41,944 nt of DNA from Alphaproteobacteria bacterium (GCA_030614785.1 JAUWTJ010000032.1:1-41944); one strand, 5' to 3'; shown: positions 7,874 to 17,261, counted from the first letter of the stretch. A program made the numbers and translations. Notes: generated from the sequence alone by a model not told the origin.

Positions 7874-9523
7874 TTAAGGCGGCCCTCCGAGAGAATTTCG
7901 TAGATCATTCTCTTCATACTCAATGTGAGGGTCAGACTCTTCTTCCGTCTGCCTGACTTCATCTGCAGCAGCTCTCTGGTGCACAACAATCCGCCACAGA
8001 TGATAAGCCACACGGTGCAGCCACCGCATGCTGTCCAGCCGCCGCATTGCTTCTCCTGTCTCGATTTCTCCGGCCGAGGCTTTGGCGATCGTGTTCTTTC
8101 GATATTCCGGCCTTTGCTCTCGCAATTGCTGACGCATCTGATCGAGCTCTTGTTCCACTTCAATCCGACTTCCACTCTTGAGGAGTTTCTGCACCTCCAC
8201 ACGAAGTTCACCCGCCAATTGTCGAAGAATTGGTTCGGACCTTAACTGTACAACCCGATCCTGCCGGAGACAGCGATAATATAGACGTGTCAGGTGATCC
8301 AGGGCATGAATGACGGCCATCTGCCTTTGATGTGCATGAGTTTGACTCGGATCATGTTCCATCCGTTCGGCATACTCGCGAGCTTTGGAGAGAGCCAGAC
8401 CGACGAGTTCCAATTCTTGATCGACCCTCAAACGCCGGCGCGGTTCGAGCTCCTCCGCAAGCGCCGTAAAAAGTGAACGGGCGATATCATGAAGCGAGGC
8501 CGAGGCGGCGTCAGCAGCTGCATGGGGGTCGGACAGAAGGCCATCATCCAGCCTGGCGGTCAGGTCCGGACCATGTTCTGGAACGAGCCTGATCAACAGC
8601 TTCGCGAAGCGACCTGTAAAGCCGATCACTGCAATGACACCCAGCACATTGAACATTGTATGAAAGGCAACCAGGCCGATCAGGGGGCCGCCGATGCCCT
8701 TAACGCCATTCGCTTCAACAAACCATGCCAGGGGAATAAGCAGAAGAAAGGCCATTGCCCCGGTCAGGACATTGAAAATGACGTGGGCATAGCCGGTTCG
8801 ACGCGTCGCAGTTGACCCTCCGACAGTGGCGAGCGCGGCGGTAAATGTGGTTCCAACACCCATGCCAATCACCATTGCGGCGGCTTGTGTAAATGTAATG
8901 GCGTCAGCACCCAAGGCTGCCAATGCGGTCGCAACTCCCGCACTGGAAGACTGAGTAACCAAGGTAATCACAATCCCAATCAGGACCAATTGCAGCCGCC
9001 CGAACATCGTATCCGTTGGAAAGACGTCCGGATTGACAATGTCTTTTAAGTCAACCATGCTCTGCTGCATGGCGGTAATGCCAAAGAAAAGCAGGCTGAA
9101 ACCGGCCAGCACCCATCCCAAATGCTTCACGCGTCCACGCCCAAACATTCTCAAAAGCACCCCAATGAGAATGAGTGGCATAACGGCCTCCCCAAGCTGC
9201 AGTCTGAAGCCGAGAATGGCAACCAGCCAACCGGTAAGCGTCGTGCCGACATTTGCTCCAAATATGATTCCCAGTGCTTGAGGAAAAGCAATCAGGCCTG
9301 CACCAACGAAACCTACAGTCGCAACCGTTGTCGCGCTTGAGGACTGCATCAGAGCGGTTGCCAGCATGCCTGTGATTGCGCCACTGACCGGGCTTCTGGT
9401 TGAGCGTCTCAGAAATCTGCGAAGCGTATCTCCTGCAAGCGCGCGCAACCCGTCGGTCAACACCAGCATGCCCAGAAGGAAGAGGCCTACACCACCGATC
9501 AATATGAGGAGTGAGAGGTACAT
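7874..9523 (-). CDS. Na/Pi cotransporter family protein with PhoU-like tail
   Basis: Inner-membrane sodium-dependent phosphate transporter (NptA / type II Na/Pi family), 549 residues. The membrane half (1-310) contains two inverted repeats, each with the hallmark QSSS motif (60-63 and 191-194) that forms the substrate site. The C-terminal third is helical and charged, like the PhoU-type domain that many bacterial members carry. The last 48 residues or so are encoded by the sequence duplicated at 5118-5262. Start ATG at 9523. It is divergent from groEL; the FNR-type box in the shared spacer is positioned for groEL, not for this gene. Confidence 0.93.
   Translation of the reverse strand: MYLSLLILIGGVGLFLLGMLVLTDGLRALAGDTLRRFLRRSTRSPVSGAITGMLATALMQSSSATTVATVGFVGAGLIAFPQALGIIFGANVGTTLTGWLVAILGFRLQLGEAVMPLILIGVLLRMFGRGRVKHLGWVLAGFSLLFFGITAMQQSMVDLKDIVNPDVFPTDTMFGRLQLVLIGIVITLVTQSSSAGVATALAALGADAITFTQAAAMVIGMGVGTTFTAALATVGGSTATRRTGYAHVIFNVLTGAMAFLLLIPLAWFVEANGVKGIGGPLIGLVAFHTMFNVLGVIAVIGFTGRFAKLLIRLVPEHGPDLTARLDDGLLSDPHAAADAASASLHDIARSLFTALAEELEPRRRLRVDQELELVGLALSKAREYAERMEHDPSQTHAHQRQMAVIHALDHLTRLYYRCLRQDRVVQLRSEPILRQLAGELRVEVQKLLKSGSRIEVEQELDQMRQQLREQRPEYRKNTIAKASAGEIETGEAMRRLDSMRWLHRVAYHLWRIVVHQRAAADEVRQTEEESDPHIEYEENDLRNSLGGPP
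7909..8053. repeat. 145-bp direct repeat, copy 2 (inside the cotransporter gene)
   Basis: This is the parental copy, being part of the intact gene; the partner is 5118-5262. Differences are five point substitutions, no gaps. Confidence 0.88.
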
Positions 9524-9642
9524 GTCACTCTACTCGATTGAGTTTCAACGCCCCCAGAGTGCACCTTCCACGCCTGGTTTTCCAGTTCAATGTTCAACGA
9601 TGGCCGGCTATCGCTTACGGCGAACCGGACGTGCCGCTACGA

Positions 9643-9684
9643 TTGATTTGAATCAAGGAAGTTGGTTCCTTCGAACATCATACT
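9643..9684 (+). promoter_or_regulatory. FNR/FixK-type box and -10 element of groEL
   Basis: TTGATTTGAATCAA at 9643-9656 is a perfect TTGAT-N4-ATCAA palindrome. A start point 41.5 bp downstream of its centre falls near 9691, and CATACT at 9679-9684 sits where the -10 hexamer should be (four of six matches). This repeats the geometry seen upstream of the efflux operon. On the minus strand no -10-like hexamer lies at the matching distance toward the cotransporter gene. Confidence 0.68.
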
Positions 9685-9731
9685 AATTGCAGGGTTGCCT
9701 GGACGCAAAGCGGGCAACGAGGTTTTCGGCT

Positions 9732-11354
9732 ATGGCACATAAGCGGATCCTTTTTCACTCAGAGGCACGCGAGAAAATTCTCAAGGGTACGGCAGCATTA
9801 GCTGATGCGGTTCGTGTGACGCTTGGGCCAAAATCCAAATCAGTCCTGATACAGAAGCAATGGGGTACGCCAATCGTCTGTAATGATGGTGTGACTATCG
9901 CCAAAGAGGTCGATCTCGTAGACCCTGAAGAAAACCTGGGCGCTCAAATGCTGCGGCAGGCAGCAGAGAAAACAGGTGAAGCCGTTGGCGATGGCACCAG
10001 CACGTCGACGATTCTGGCGCATGCGATCTTTGCCGATGGCGCACGCAACGTTGTGGCCGGCGCCAGTGGTATTGACATCAAGCGCGGTCTTGATCGTGGT
10101 CTGATAATCGCGGTCGAAACGCTTGGCGCTATGTCGAGACCTGTGAAGACTCGCAAGGAAAAGGCCCAAGTGGCCACCATTGCGGCTCACAACAATCTGA
10201 CCATTGGCGAATTGGTAGCGGAGGCCATGGAGAAGGTCGGCGACGACGGCGTCATCACAGTTGAAGAATCCAAAACCATTGAAACGGTACTGGACGTAGT
10301 CGAGGGCATGCAGTTCGACAGGGGCTTCATTTCTCCATATTTCATATCGGATCCGGAGAAAATGGAAGCCGTCCTTGAGGATGCCTACATCTTTATTTGT
10401 AACCGGAAAATCAATAATCTGAACGACCTTGTCCCGTTACTGGAGCAAGTGGCAAAGAGCGGCAAGCCCATTCTGTTGGTGGCCGAAGATGTCGAAGGCG
10501 AAGCGCTCGCAGCGCTCGTCGTCAATCAACTTCGGGGCGTTTTTCGCACTGTCGCCGTCAAGGCGCCCGGATTCGGAGAGCGACGAAACGCAATGCTTGA
10601 AGATATGGCTGTGCTTGCCGGCGGCCAGCTTATCTCGGAGGATCTGGGCATCAAGCTTGAAACGGTCCAACTTGACCAACTCGGACGTGCAGATCGTGTC
10701 GTGTCCGATCGTGATAGTACAACAATCATAGGCGGCCGGGGAGACAAGGTAGAAATCGAAGGGCGCATCCGACAGATTCGCGCTCAGATAGAAAAGACTT
10801 CGAGCGATTATGACCGCGAGAAGCTGGAGGAGCGGTTGGCGAGGCTGGCGGGCGGCGTGGCGGTGATCCGTGTAGGTGCACCATCTGAGGCGGAGATGAA
10901 GAGCAGGAAAGAGGCGCTTGACGACGCAATCAATGCGACCAAGGCGGCGGTCGCCGAAGGCATTGTGGCAGGGGGTGGGCTGGCGCTCTTGCGTTGCATG
11001 ATCGAAATCGAAAAGGCAGAGGCAAAGGCTGAGGGGGATGAAAAGACAGGACTGGAAATTCTTCGTCGTGCCTTGAGCGCCCCCGCGCGGCAGATTGCCG
11101 AGAATTCTTCAGTCGATGGTGGTGTCGTGGTCGCAAGAATGCGAGAGAGCGAGGGCAATCTGGGCTATGATGCCGCGCTCAATGAATATGTCGATCTGGT
11201 AGAGGCCGGGATTGTCGACCCGACGAAGGTTATACGCGTCGCCTTGGAGAACGCTGTGTCCGTCGCGAGCGTCCTGTTGCTAACCGAAGCAACAATGACG
11301 GACATTCCGGATGCAGAGAAGGCGCACGCAGGTGATGCGGAAATGGGCATTTAG
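9732..11354 (+). CDS. groEL: GroEL-type chaperonin (orphan paralogue)
   Basis: 60-kDa chaperonin subunit, ATP-driven protein folding in the cytoplasm. The preferred start, MAHKRILF at 9732, aligns with the normal GroEL N-terminus; an upstream in-frame start at 9687 would add 15 unusual residues. The 540-residue product has the [11 protein letters not shown] site, the apical domain ([23 protein letters not shown]) and the second equatorial part ([26 protein letters not shown]). There is no groES next to it, and the C-terminus ends in DAEMGI without the usual Gly-Gly-Met repeats. It is therefore probably an accessory, condition-specific GroEL rather than the housekeeping one. An FNR-type promoter lies directly upstream. 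Confidence 0.96.
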   Translation: MAHKRILFHSEAREKILKGTAALADAVRVTLGPKSKSVLIQKQWGTPIVCNDGVTIAKEVDLVDPEENLGAQMLRQAAEKTGEAVGDGTSTSTILAHAIFADGARNVVAGASGIDIKRGLDRGLIIAVETLGAMSRPVKTRKEKAQVATIAAHNNLTIGELVAEAMEKVGDDGVITVEESKTIETVLDVVEGMQFDRGFISPYFISDPEKMEAVLEDAYIFICNRKINNLNDLVPLLEQVAKSGKPILLVAEDVEGEALAALVVNQLRGVFRTVAVKAPGFGERRNAMLEDMAVLAGGQLISEDLGIKLETVQLDQLGRADRVVSDRDSTTIIGGRGDKVEIEGRIRQIRAQIEKTSSDYDREKLEERLARLAGGVAVIRVGAPSEAEMKSRKEALDDAINATKAAVAEGIVAGGGLALLRCMIEIEKAEAKAEGDEKTGLEILRRALSAPARQIAENSSVDGGVVVARMRESEGNLGYDAALNEYVDLVEAGIVDPTKVIRVALENAVSVASVLLLTEATMTDIPDAEKAHAGDAEMGI

Positions 11355-11426
11355 CGAACGTCCGACCCCGCCGGTTGGGGTGCGGCGCGCCTGTGCCTGC
11401 CAAAAACTTCGTCCGGGCCTGAGGTC

Positions 11427-11504
11427 GAGAGATTCGTGACATGATTGTCTTCTTTGAAGCGCCTCCTCGCAGGGTCATGCGGCAGTACGATCAGTACTAC
11501 AATC
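11427..11504 (+). pseudogene. Transposase relic truncated by an IS
   Basis: The plus strand reads RE-IRDMIVFFEAPPRRVMRQYDQYYN, clearly homologous to the RRECLDHVIVFSEAHLRRIMRQYVQYYN region of the fragment at 25745-26146. The homology stops exactly where the inverted repeat of the neighbouring IS begins at 11505. The relic lies on the strand opposite to the transposase of that IS, so it derives from a different, older copy. Confidence 0.75.
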
Positions 11505-12599
11505 CTGTCCCTCCCAAAAACTAGATTCTGCAATAGTGATGATGCAACCCTCCGACCTTCGGGATGCGATCGATGGTGCCAAATTTCTGAATCAGACGAC
11601 TTTTGGGAGCATCCTTGCTCAGAGAAAGATGCGTACGGGAATGGTTGTAATAGTCAGCATAGCTTCGCATGATCCGGCGTAGATGAGCCGCATTGAAGAC
11701 GATAACATGATCGAGACATTCCCGCCGTATCGAGCCAATTACACGTTCTACATGACCATTTTGCCATGGAGATCGCGGTGACGTCGGTCGGTCCCGAATT
11801 CCCATCGACCAAAGCCTTTGTCGAAACACATGACCGTAAGCGCCGTCATTGTCTCTGATGAGATAGCGAGGCGCACTCTCCCACGGGAACGCTTCCGTGA
11901 GCTGCTGAGCCAGCCAAATCGAAGTCGGGTTTGAAGTGACGGCGAAATGAATAATCCGTCTTCGCCTGTGATCCAGGATCACAAGGCAATACAGAATATT
12001 GAACCTGATGGTCGGTACAGTCAGGAGATCAAGCGAAGCAATGCCCTCTGCATGGTTCTTCAAAAAAGTGTTCCAACTCTGGGATCCCGGACGGTGACCT
12101 CTCACCACATAGTTCGAAACGGTTGCTTCAGAAACCTCAATCCCGAGCTTGAGAAGCTCGCCATGTATCCGCGGCGCACCCCACAGGGGATTGGCCAGAC
12201 ACATGTCCCGGATCAAATCCCGTAATTCCTTGTTGATCCTCGGCCTGCCACCCAGACTGCGGGATTTGAGTCGCCAGTAAGCCTTAAAGCCCTGTCGATG
12301 CCATCTCACGATGGTCGCGGGCGACACAATCCTCGTCGTCTCGAGCAGAAACGGAAAAAGACGATAAAACCAGACAATTGTCAGCCGATCCCAATTGCCC
12401 AGTCCCAGTCTATTGGGCACCTTTCGCCGCAATACATTGAGTTGATGCCGGAGAAACGCATTCTCAGCCTCTAGCCGGGCCTTCGACTTGAACAGCCCCG
12501 AAATAAGGGCAAACAGAATTTTCCAGATCTCTATCATCGCCACTAATCATGACATGATTCCATCTCCACTCTCCGAAATTGAGTTTTTAGGAGGGACAG
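11505..12599. mobile_element. Complete insertion sequence with integrase-core transposase
   Basis: An 1095-bp element bounded by 18-bp terminal inverted repeats: CTGTCCCTCCCAAAAACT at 11505-11522 and AGTTTTTAGGAGGGACAG at 12582-12599, 17 of 18 bases matching. It contains one transposase gene on the minus strand. I see no target duplication in the flanks. It is inserted between a transposase relic and the tail of a serine recombinase gene. Confidence 0.88.
11521..12543 (-). CDS. DDE integrase-core transposase
   Basis: A 340-residue rve-type transposase. A helix-turn-helix-like N-terminal half contains the SLGGRPRINKEL and GAPRIHGELLKLG segments. The catalytic core has D in ASLDLLTVPT, D in LIRDNDGAYG and E in WQNGHVERVIGSIRRE. 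The single uninterrupted frame and intact ends suggest it could be active. The stop lies within the left inverted repeat. A related but truncated copy is at 25745-26146. The family is in the IS3/IS481 superfamily; I cannot name the ISfinder group. Confidence 0.9.
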   Translation of the reverse strand: MAMIEIWKILFALISGLFKSKARLEAENAFLRHQLNVLRRKVPNRLGLGNWDRLTIVWFYRLFPFLLETTRIVSPATIVRWHRQGFKAYWRLKSRSLGGRPRINKELRDLIRDMCLANPLWGAPRIHGELLKLGIEVSEATVSNYVVRGHRPGSQSWNTFLKNHAEGIASLDLLTVPTIRFNILYCLVILDHRRRRIIHFAVTSNPTSIWLAQQLTEAFPWESAPRYLIRDNDGAYGHVFRQRLWSMGIRDRPTSPRSPWQNGHVERVIGSIRRECLDHVIVFNAAHLRRIMRSYADYYNHSRTHLSLSKDAPKSRLIQKFGTIDRIPKVGGLHHHYCRI

Positions 12600-12766
12600 C
12601 TGATGTCAGCCGTCTTCTGCCCCTCGCCTTCCTGTCTCCGGACATTATTGAAAGCATCCTGGCTGGTCGACAGCCAGTCGGCCTGACGGCTCAGAAGCTG
12701 AAACGTCTGCCCCGTCTGGCCATCGGCTGGAGCGACCAGTCAGAGCAATTGGGATTTGCCCGCTAA
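12600..12766 (+). pseudogene. C-terminal stub of a serine site-specific recombinase
   Basis: Immediately after the IS end an open frame encodes about 54 residues containing LLPLAFLSPDIIESILAGRQP, then LTAQKL and WSDQSEQLGF before TAA. This matches the conserved tail of large serine recombinases (APDI-EAIL-GRQP-LT, LDWAEQR-LGF). The catalytic and DNA-binding parts are missing, cut by the IS. The annotation rests on recognising this tail. Confidence 0.75.
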
Positions 12767-12977
12767 AGCTCTGACTTCCACTTCATTATTCGGCATCAAA
12801 GCAGCATCATGACCGCTGCAGCCCACATCAAACTGGCCAACGGATTGGACGTCGAAACCCACCGCAAGAGACGCTTTGCCAAATCCCGATAAATCCCCTC
12901 CAAAGAGACTATTCCAGCGGTGACTTCGATGCATGGAATGCACCCAAGCCTTTGAAACGTCGGAGGGTTCCAGGACT

Positions 12978-13039
12978 CGTCTCCTGGCCGTCTCAACAAG
13001 GGAGACTGCGTGGTGGTGGGTGCAGTCCTGTGCGAACCC
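12978..13039. repeat. Structured repeat, copy 1
   Basis: Copy 1 of a 62-nt element repeated at 27976-28037. The 38-nt core (13002-13039) differs from copy 2 by a single base. The first part folds as a hairpin (GTCTCC pairing with GGAGAC); copy 2 has GTCTCG and CGAGAC, a compensatory change. Inside the core ACTGC and GCAGT (around 13005-13026) can form a second stem. An additional overlapping hairpin (CCAGGA with TCCTGG, 12970-12987) is present only in this copy. The type is unknown; a fragment of a structured RNA such as a group II intron domain is possible. Confidence 0.65.
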
Positions 13040-13451
13040 GTCTCCATACGGATTTCCCTGTTTTACAGGGAATTAACAGGGAAATTTCGCGATTCAGGTC
13101 CAATTCCACCGAAATCCCCGCGATTAATGCAGCAAGATCAGTGGGTTGCGGACAAATTCCCTAAGAAAGATAACAGGGAATTTTTCCAACCAAACAGGGA
13201 AATAGATCGTTGGAACTGGGAAACTTTTCCATCGATCAGGCAATGCCCTCAAGCTTGGATCCTGCGCCCCATTTTTCCAGCGCGTTCAGAGTATTGATCA
13301 GAAACTTCCCAGACCCTGTCAAAGACAACTAATTCAAGAACCGAGGCTTTCTGCACCGGATGGGGTTTTTGGTATGCACACGAGTCAATTTCTGATTTTG
13401 ATCGCCTCTGCGCATAAATCGGCAGACTTTGGCGTACTGTGCCTGGTCGCT
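13040..13451. other. Non-coding relic with CAGGGAA repeats
   Basis: No intact gene. Four direct copies of CAGGGAA (13066, 13077, 13174, 13195) and an 8-bp inverted repeat TTCCCTGT/ACAGGGAA (13054-13072) are present. Translation gives FYRELTGKF, then DNREFFQPNREIDR, resembling decayed NREF-rich peptides that I have seen downstream of recombinase genes in other alphaproteobacteria. The rest, 13205-13451, shows nothing recognisable. Confidence 0.45.
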
Positions 13452-16400
13452 TCAGTAGTCACGTCGCCATTCGAGTACAGCTTCTGTTTCGGCGGCATCA
13501 CTGACTTTTGCCCCGATGGAAATGCTACTGGTTACGTTGATTTCGACGCCTGCGGACCTGGTCTGAGTGTCGAACTCCTCGGTGATGGAAAGGAAGACAC
13601 CGGAGGCTACATACTTCCCGACAGTCAGAGATGAACCTTCGCCATCACCGCCGCCTGGAGGCGTGAAATGCAGGACATCGACGCCAATGGCCTGGCGTGT
13701 GACATCCATAAGGGATAGGCCAGATCCGGCCCGTCCGGAAATTTGCGCAAGGGCCACGGTCGTGCGAAGCGCCTCTGCAGGACCAAGCTGAATAACGGGT
13801 TTGCCGAAGAGTACATAGCTCACGATTTCTTCTTCCGGCAGAGGCGGCGTCGATTCGAAGCGGACTGTGGGTGTCGAGGCTCGTCCCTCAACCACGATAC
13901 GGGCCTCAATTGCGTTGTCCACTTTGTGACGGGCGACCAGATTGACGTAAGGGTCTGCGTATTGTGCGCCATGCATGGCTATGGTCCCGCTCTCAAATTC
14001 AAAGGACCGTCCCCCGAACAAGAGATGTCCGCGACGAAGTTCAAGCGTGCCATCGAGCAAGAGGCCTTCGAAAGATCCGGTCAGGGCGAGTTTGGCACCC
14101 CATTCGGAATCAATGCCGCGCCCCCGGATGAAGACCTGGCCGTCAGATTCAAGTTTCACGTCAAGTTCGAGTTTGGGGAGCAGGACGGTCCCCTGTTCTC
14201 GAGTGGGTCTTACGATTGGATTACCACTTTTGTCCACAGGTATGACATTCAAGTCTACAATATCAATATCGGGCGGCGGCGGAATGGAGCCGCTGACGCG
14301 GTTGCCGCGGATCCGGCCTTCAAGAAGCGCACGCTCGGGGCTCGCAGTCAGGGACAGATTACCGCTCAGGACCCCGACGTAATTCGGGTGCTGAAGAAGA
14401 GAGTTTTCATCGAGGTGGAGGTCGAGAGATCCTTGCCATTTCTGAAAGGATTGAAGCGAAAATTCACCAGTTCCTTTGAGAGTAGTCTTTTCGCTCTTCG
14501 GATCATGCTGCGTGATGTCGATCGTACCTTCAAGGTTGCGCCCGGTGCCCCGCAGGTTGGTGCTTATCCGGACGCCCTCAACATGCAGGCTCTGGCCCTC
14601 GTGGGTGTAGCTGGCATTTGCCAGCACCGCCTGACCTTGCCACAGGGCTTTGCCGTCTTCTTCCCGGAGACTGGCGTTCACGTTCAGCGTTCCCGTTATG
14701 GTATGATTATAAATAGGGACAAGTGTGAGGAGCCGGGTAATTGAACCGTCATAAACAAGAGAAGCTGAGGCAGGTCCTGAACGGACAAGGGTCGTGCGCT
14801 CACCAAATTGAGCTTCCAGGGGGACGTAAAACTCGGAGATCTGCCTGGTTTCCGGTGCCTTCCCGGGTACGGCGAAAGTCATATGTGCAGCGCCATCAAT
14901 GCGCGTGCCGTCCCACTTTCCTACGACATCAAAGCTGACCTTGCCTCGCTCTTGAGTTTTGGGCTCAAGGTGCAAATCGAAATGCCCAGCCTGATGCTGC
15001 GGTGTTGCTTCAAGGACTACCTCACCACTCAGCAGTGTTGGCGTGACAGGGAGCTTGAAATTGTCCGCTTCGATAAGAGCCGAGATCTGAGTTGAAGCGT
15101 CAAGATTCCGGAGAGTGAGGAAGCCTTGTTCATCACTGAGGATTGTGATGGGCCCGAGTGTGGAGGTCTCAATGTCAAATGTGACCGGATCCTGGAGAGA
15201 ATAGGCTGTATCCTGATGAAGAATACGGGCAGAGGTGATTGTCACTTCCGGGCCATCAATGCGCTCGCGGAGAGAGATGACAGTATCCAGCCTCCCGACA
15301 GTAATGGAGGAGATGGTGAGGTCTTCGCTCTCAACCTGACCCTCCCAGTGGGAGCCTACATTTGTTCTACCTTGCGACAGGTTCAGGGAGGCTCTTGCAC
15401 CTGAAACGGAGCCACCGTGGAAATTCCTCGCGGTCAATAGCCCGTTCCAGAGAGAGGCATCTGCCTCATACTTCGAATTCAAACAGAGATCAAAGGTACC
15501 GGCGTAGTTTCCGTTCGCCGAAAGTGCGCCGTTGATGTTGCAGGGGGCGCCGCTGTCCGGGCGAAAGGCGAGGTGCGCCGTCAGACTCGAGATGTCAGGG
15601 GACGTTTCCCTCGCTTCCAGTCGGGCATCACCTTTCAGGTCCTCGACCCTTCCACTTGTCCAGTCTTCAAACCGTCCTCTGATCTCGGATCGAGGTGCTC
15701 TGAAGGTCCGCCAGGCGAAGGGTCCAAGCGTTGCTTCAACGTTCAGGTCTGACGCGTCGGCTGCGTGATTGAGGCTGACGTTGGCATCAAGCAGCAGTCC
15801 TGCCGGGATGCTCAGGTCTCCTGTCTGAAAGGCGCTGGCGGCATTGGCTTCAAGCTCGGCGCTGAGACGCATTTCTTCCATAGCGTAGTGAATCCCTCCG
15901 GCAAGCTGAATGGCATCATCGGCCATTGTGGCTTCAAGCTCCGTAATATCGAGAATGCCATCGTCGGAAAGATCAATATGGGCGCTCCACACGACCTTTC
16001 CCAAATCCCAGGTTACATTCTGATCAGCAAAGAGATCGCTGGCGTCGAGTTCGCCATTGACGTCGGATGTGAAGGTGCCATCAGGGGTAACTCCAACGTC
16101 TGTTACTTCAACGAATCCTTTCAGAGTTTCGAGGCGGGCGTTCTCGACAGCCCATTCAGTTTCTTTCTGGTGCAGGTCCTCGATGCTCCAGAAGAGGGGG
16201 CTCAAGTCGTTCTCGGCCAAGATGCCATCCCTTGTCGTCAAGCGGCCTTCCCCGGAAAGATGGTAGGTCTGATCCGTGACGGAGATTTCAAGGTCTGCCT
16301 TCATAGTCGTGCCGGAGGTCTCCAGGCCCAGGTCCTTGATCCGGAGTCGCCTGATCTTCGCGTCGTAGGAGAGATTGCTTGCAAATGTGAAAGGTTGTGA

Positions 16401-17261
16401 GGTCGAAAAAGGCAAGAAGGACAGGTCGATGCCTTTCGGATCGAATGTTCCCGAGAGGGCGAAGTTTTTTCCCGCGAGGCAATCGCATGAAAGCACAAGG
16501 GTGCCGCTGCCAGGATCTCCCGCGACGAAATTACTTCGGGCCTGCCAGCTTGAAGCAGGGCCGCTGCTCGTGGTCGACAGCGAGAGTGGCACCGGGACAC
16601 GGTCTTCACCAAGCCAGGTTAAAATCCCGTCCTTGCCGAGATAGACATTTATCGAGAGTGAGAAGTAGTCGCGGTCCCGGTCATACGCGAGCTCGAATGT
16701 CGCCCGGTCGTCCGTTCTGGACGCATCATGAGGGAGGAAGGCGACTTCTACGTCGGCGCGTCCTGGTGCAGTCTGCGATTGACCGCTCAGAATGAAAGCT
16801 TCGGAGGCAATTCCCTCTGAATTGATGAGAGCCAGGCTGTCGATTGCAATGTCGCGAATTTCAAGATTGGGAAGATCGTCGAGGGTGGGGATCTGAAGAG
16901 GCTCTCTGGCGTCCTCTGCCTGGAGAATATGAATCTGAACCTCCCCGAGCGAGACGGATCTTATTTTTGTCGGACCGATCAAGGCTCGCAAGGGTGACCA
17001 GCGCAGGTCAAGGGTGCTGATCGTTGCGACGTCAATATCACTTTTCTCAAGTTTGACGTTGTTGAGGACGATGTGCCAGGGCCAGGTTCCGTCCACTTCT
17101 TCTGCATTCAGCTTGTAGCCTGTAGTCTTCTCAAGAAAGCCGGTACCGATATCCAGCATCATGCGTTGACCGGCGGTTGATCGCGACATGGTGAGTCCTG
17201 ACGCGATTAGAAGGGCGACGATGAAGGCCGGGATCCAGATTTTGAGGCGTGGTTTTGTCAT
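13452..17261 (-). CDS. tamB: TamB-like translocation and assembly module inner-membrane protein
   Basis: A 1269-residue protein of the TamB/DUF490 family, a bridge-like periplasmic beta-helical protein anchored in the inner membrane that works with TamA or BamA in outer-membrane biogenesis or lipid transport. An N-terminal signal anchor (about 8-25) is followed by about 900 residues of beta-rich sequence. The C-terminal TamB domain has the segment GTIAMHGAQYADPYVNL, the motif LPEEEIVSYVLFGKP, and a final aromatic beta strand (ETEAVLEWRRDY). Its start overlaps the TamA stop by one base (TGATG), so the pair is co-translated. Confidence 0.92.
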   Translation of the reverse strand: MTKPRLKIWIPAFIVALLIASGLTMSRSTAGQRMMLDIGTGFLEKTTGYKLNAEEVDGTWPWHIVLNNVKLEKSDIDVATISTLDLRWSPLRALIGPTKIRSVSLGEVQIHILQAEDAREPLQIPTLDDLPNLEIRDIAIDSLALINSEGIASEAFILSGQSQTAPGRADVEVAFLPHDASRTDDRATFELAYDRDRDYFSLSINVYLGKDGILTWLGEDRVPVPLSLSTTSSGPASSWQARSNFVAGDPGSGTLVLSCDCLAGKNFALSGTFDPKGIDLSFLPFSTSQPFTFASNLSYDAKIRRLRIKDLGLETSGTTMKADLEISVTDQTYHLSGEGRLTTRDGILAENDLSPLFWSIEDLHQKETEWAVENARLETLKGFVEVTDVGVTPDGTFTSDVNGELDASDLFADQNVTWDLGKVVWSAHIDLSDDGILDITELEATMADDAIQLAGGIHYAMEEMRLSAELEANAASAFQTGDLSIPAGLLLDANVSLNHAADASDLNVEATLGPFAWRTFRAPRSEIRGRFEDWTSGRVEDLKGDARLEARETSPDISSLTAHLAFRPDSGAPCNINGALSANGNYAGTFDLCLNSKYEADASLWNGLLTARNFHGGSVSGARASLNLSQGRTNVGSHWEGQVESEDLTISSITVGRLDTVISLRERIDGPEVTITSARILHQDTAYSLQDPVTFDIETSTLGPITILSDEQGFLTLRNLDASTQISALIEADNFKLPVTPTLLSGEVVLEATPQHQAGHFDLHLEPKTQERGKVSFDVVGKWDGTRIDGAAHMTFAVPGKAPETRQISEFYVPLEAQFGERTTLVRSGPASASLVYDGSITRLLTLVPIYNHTITGTLNVNASLREEDGKALWQGQAVLANASYTHEGQSLHVEGVRISTNLRGTGRNLEGTIDITQHDPKSEKTTLKGTGEFSLQSFQKWQGSLDLHLDENSLLQHPNYVGVLSGNLSLTASPERALLEGRIRGNRVSGSIPPPPDIDIVDLNVIPVDKSGNPIVRPTREQGTVLLPKLELDVKLESDGQVFIRGRGIDSEWGAKLALTGSFEGLLLDGTLELRRGHLLFGGRSFEFESGTIAMHGAQYADPYVNLVARHKVDNAIEARIVVEGRASTPTVRFESTPPLPEEEIVSYVLFGKPVIQLGPAEALRTTVALAQISGRAGSGLSLMDVTRQAIGVDVLHFTPPGGGDGEGSSLTVGKYVASGVFLSITEEFDTQTRSAGVEINVTSSISIGAKVSDAAETEAVLEWRRDY

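Noticed and set aside
11359-11400. Terminator after groEL
   Set aside because: A short CCCC/GGGG stem is visible but there is no T-run and the stem is weak.
11497-12607. Target-site duplications around the complete IS elements
   Set aside because: Compared flanks of the elements at 11505-12599, 23550-24744, 26779-27975 and 34659-35855; no convincing duplication of 3-9 bp was found.
13054-13201. CRISPR-like array from the CAGGGAA repeats
   Set aside because: Repeats are only 7 bp with irregular spacing, and no cas gene is near.
13743-14744. Long open frame (333 codons) opposite tamB
   Set aside because: Antisense shadow of a clear TamB; composition is not protein-like.
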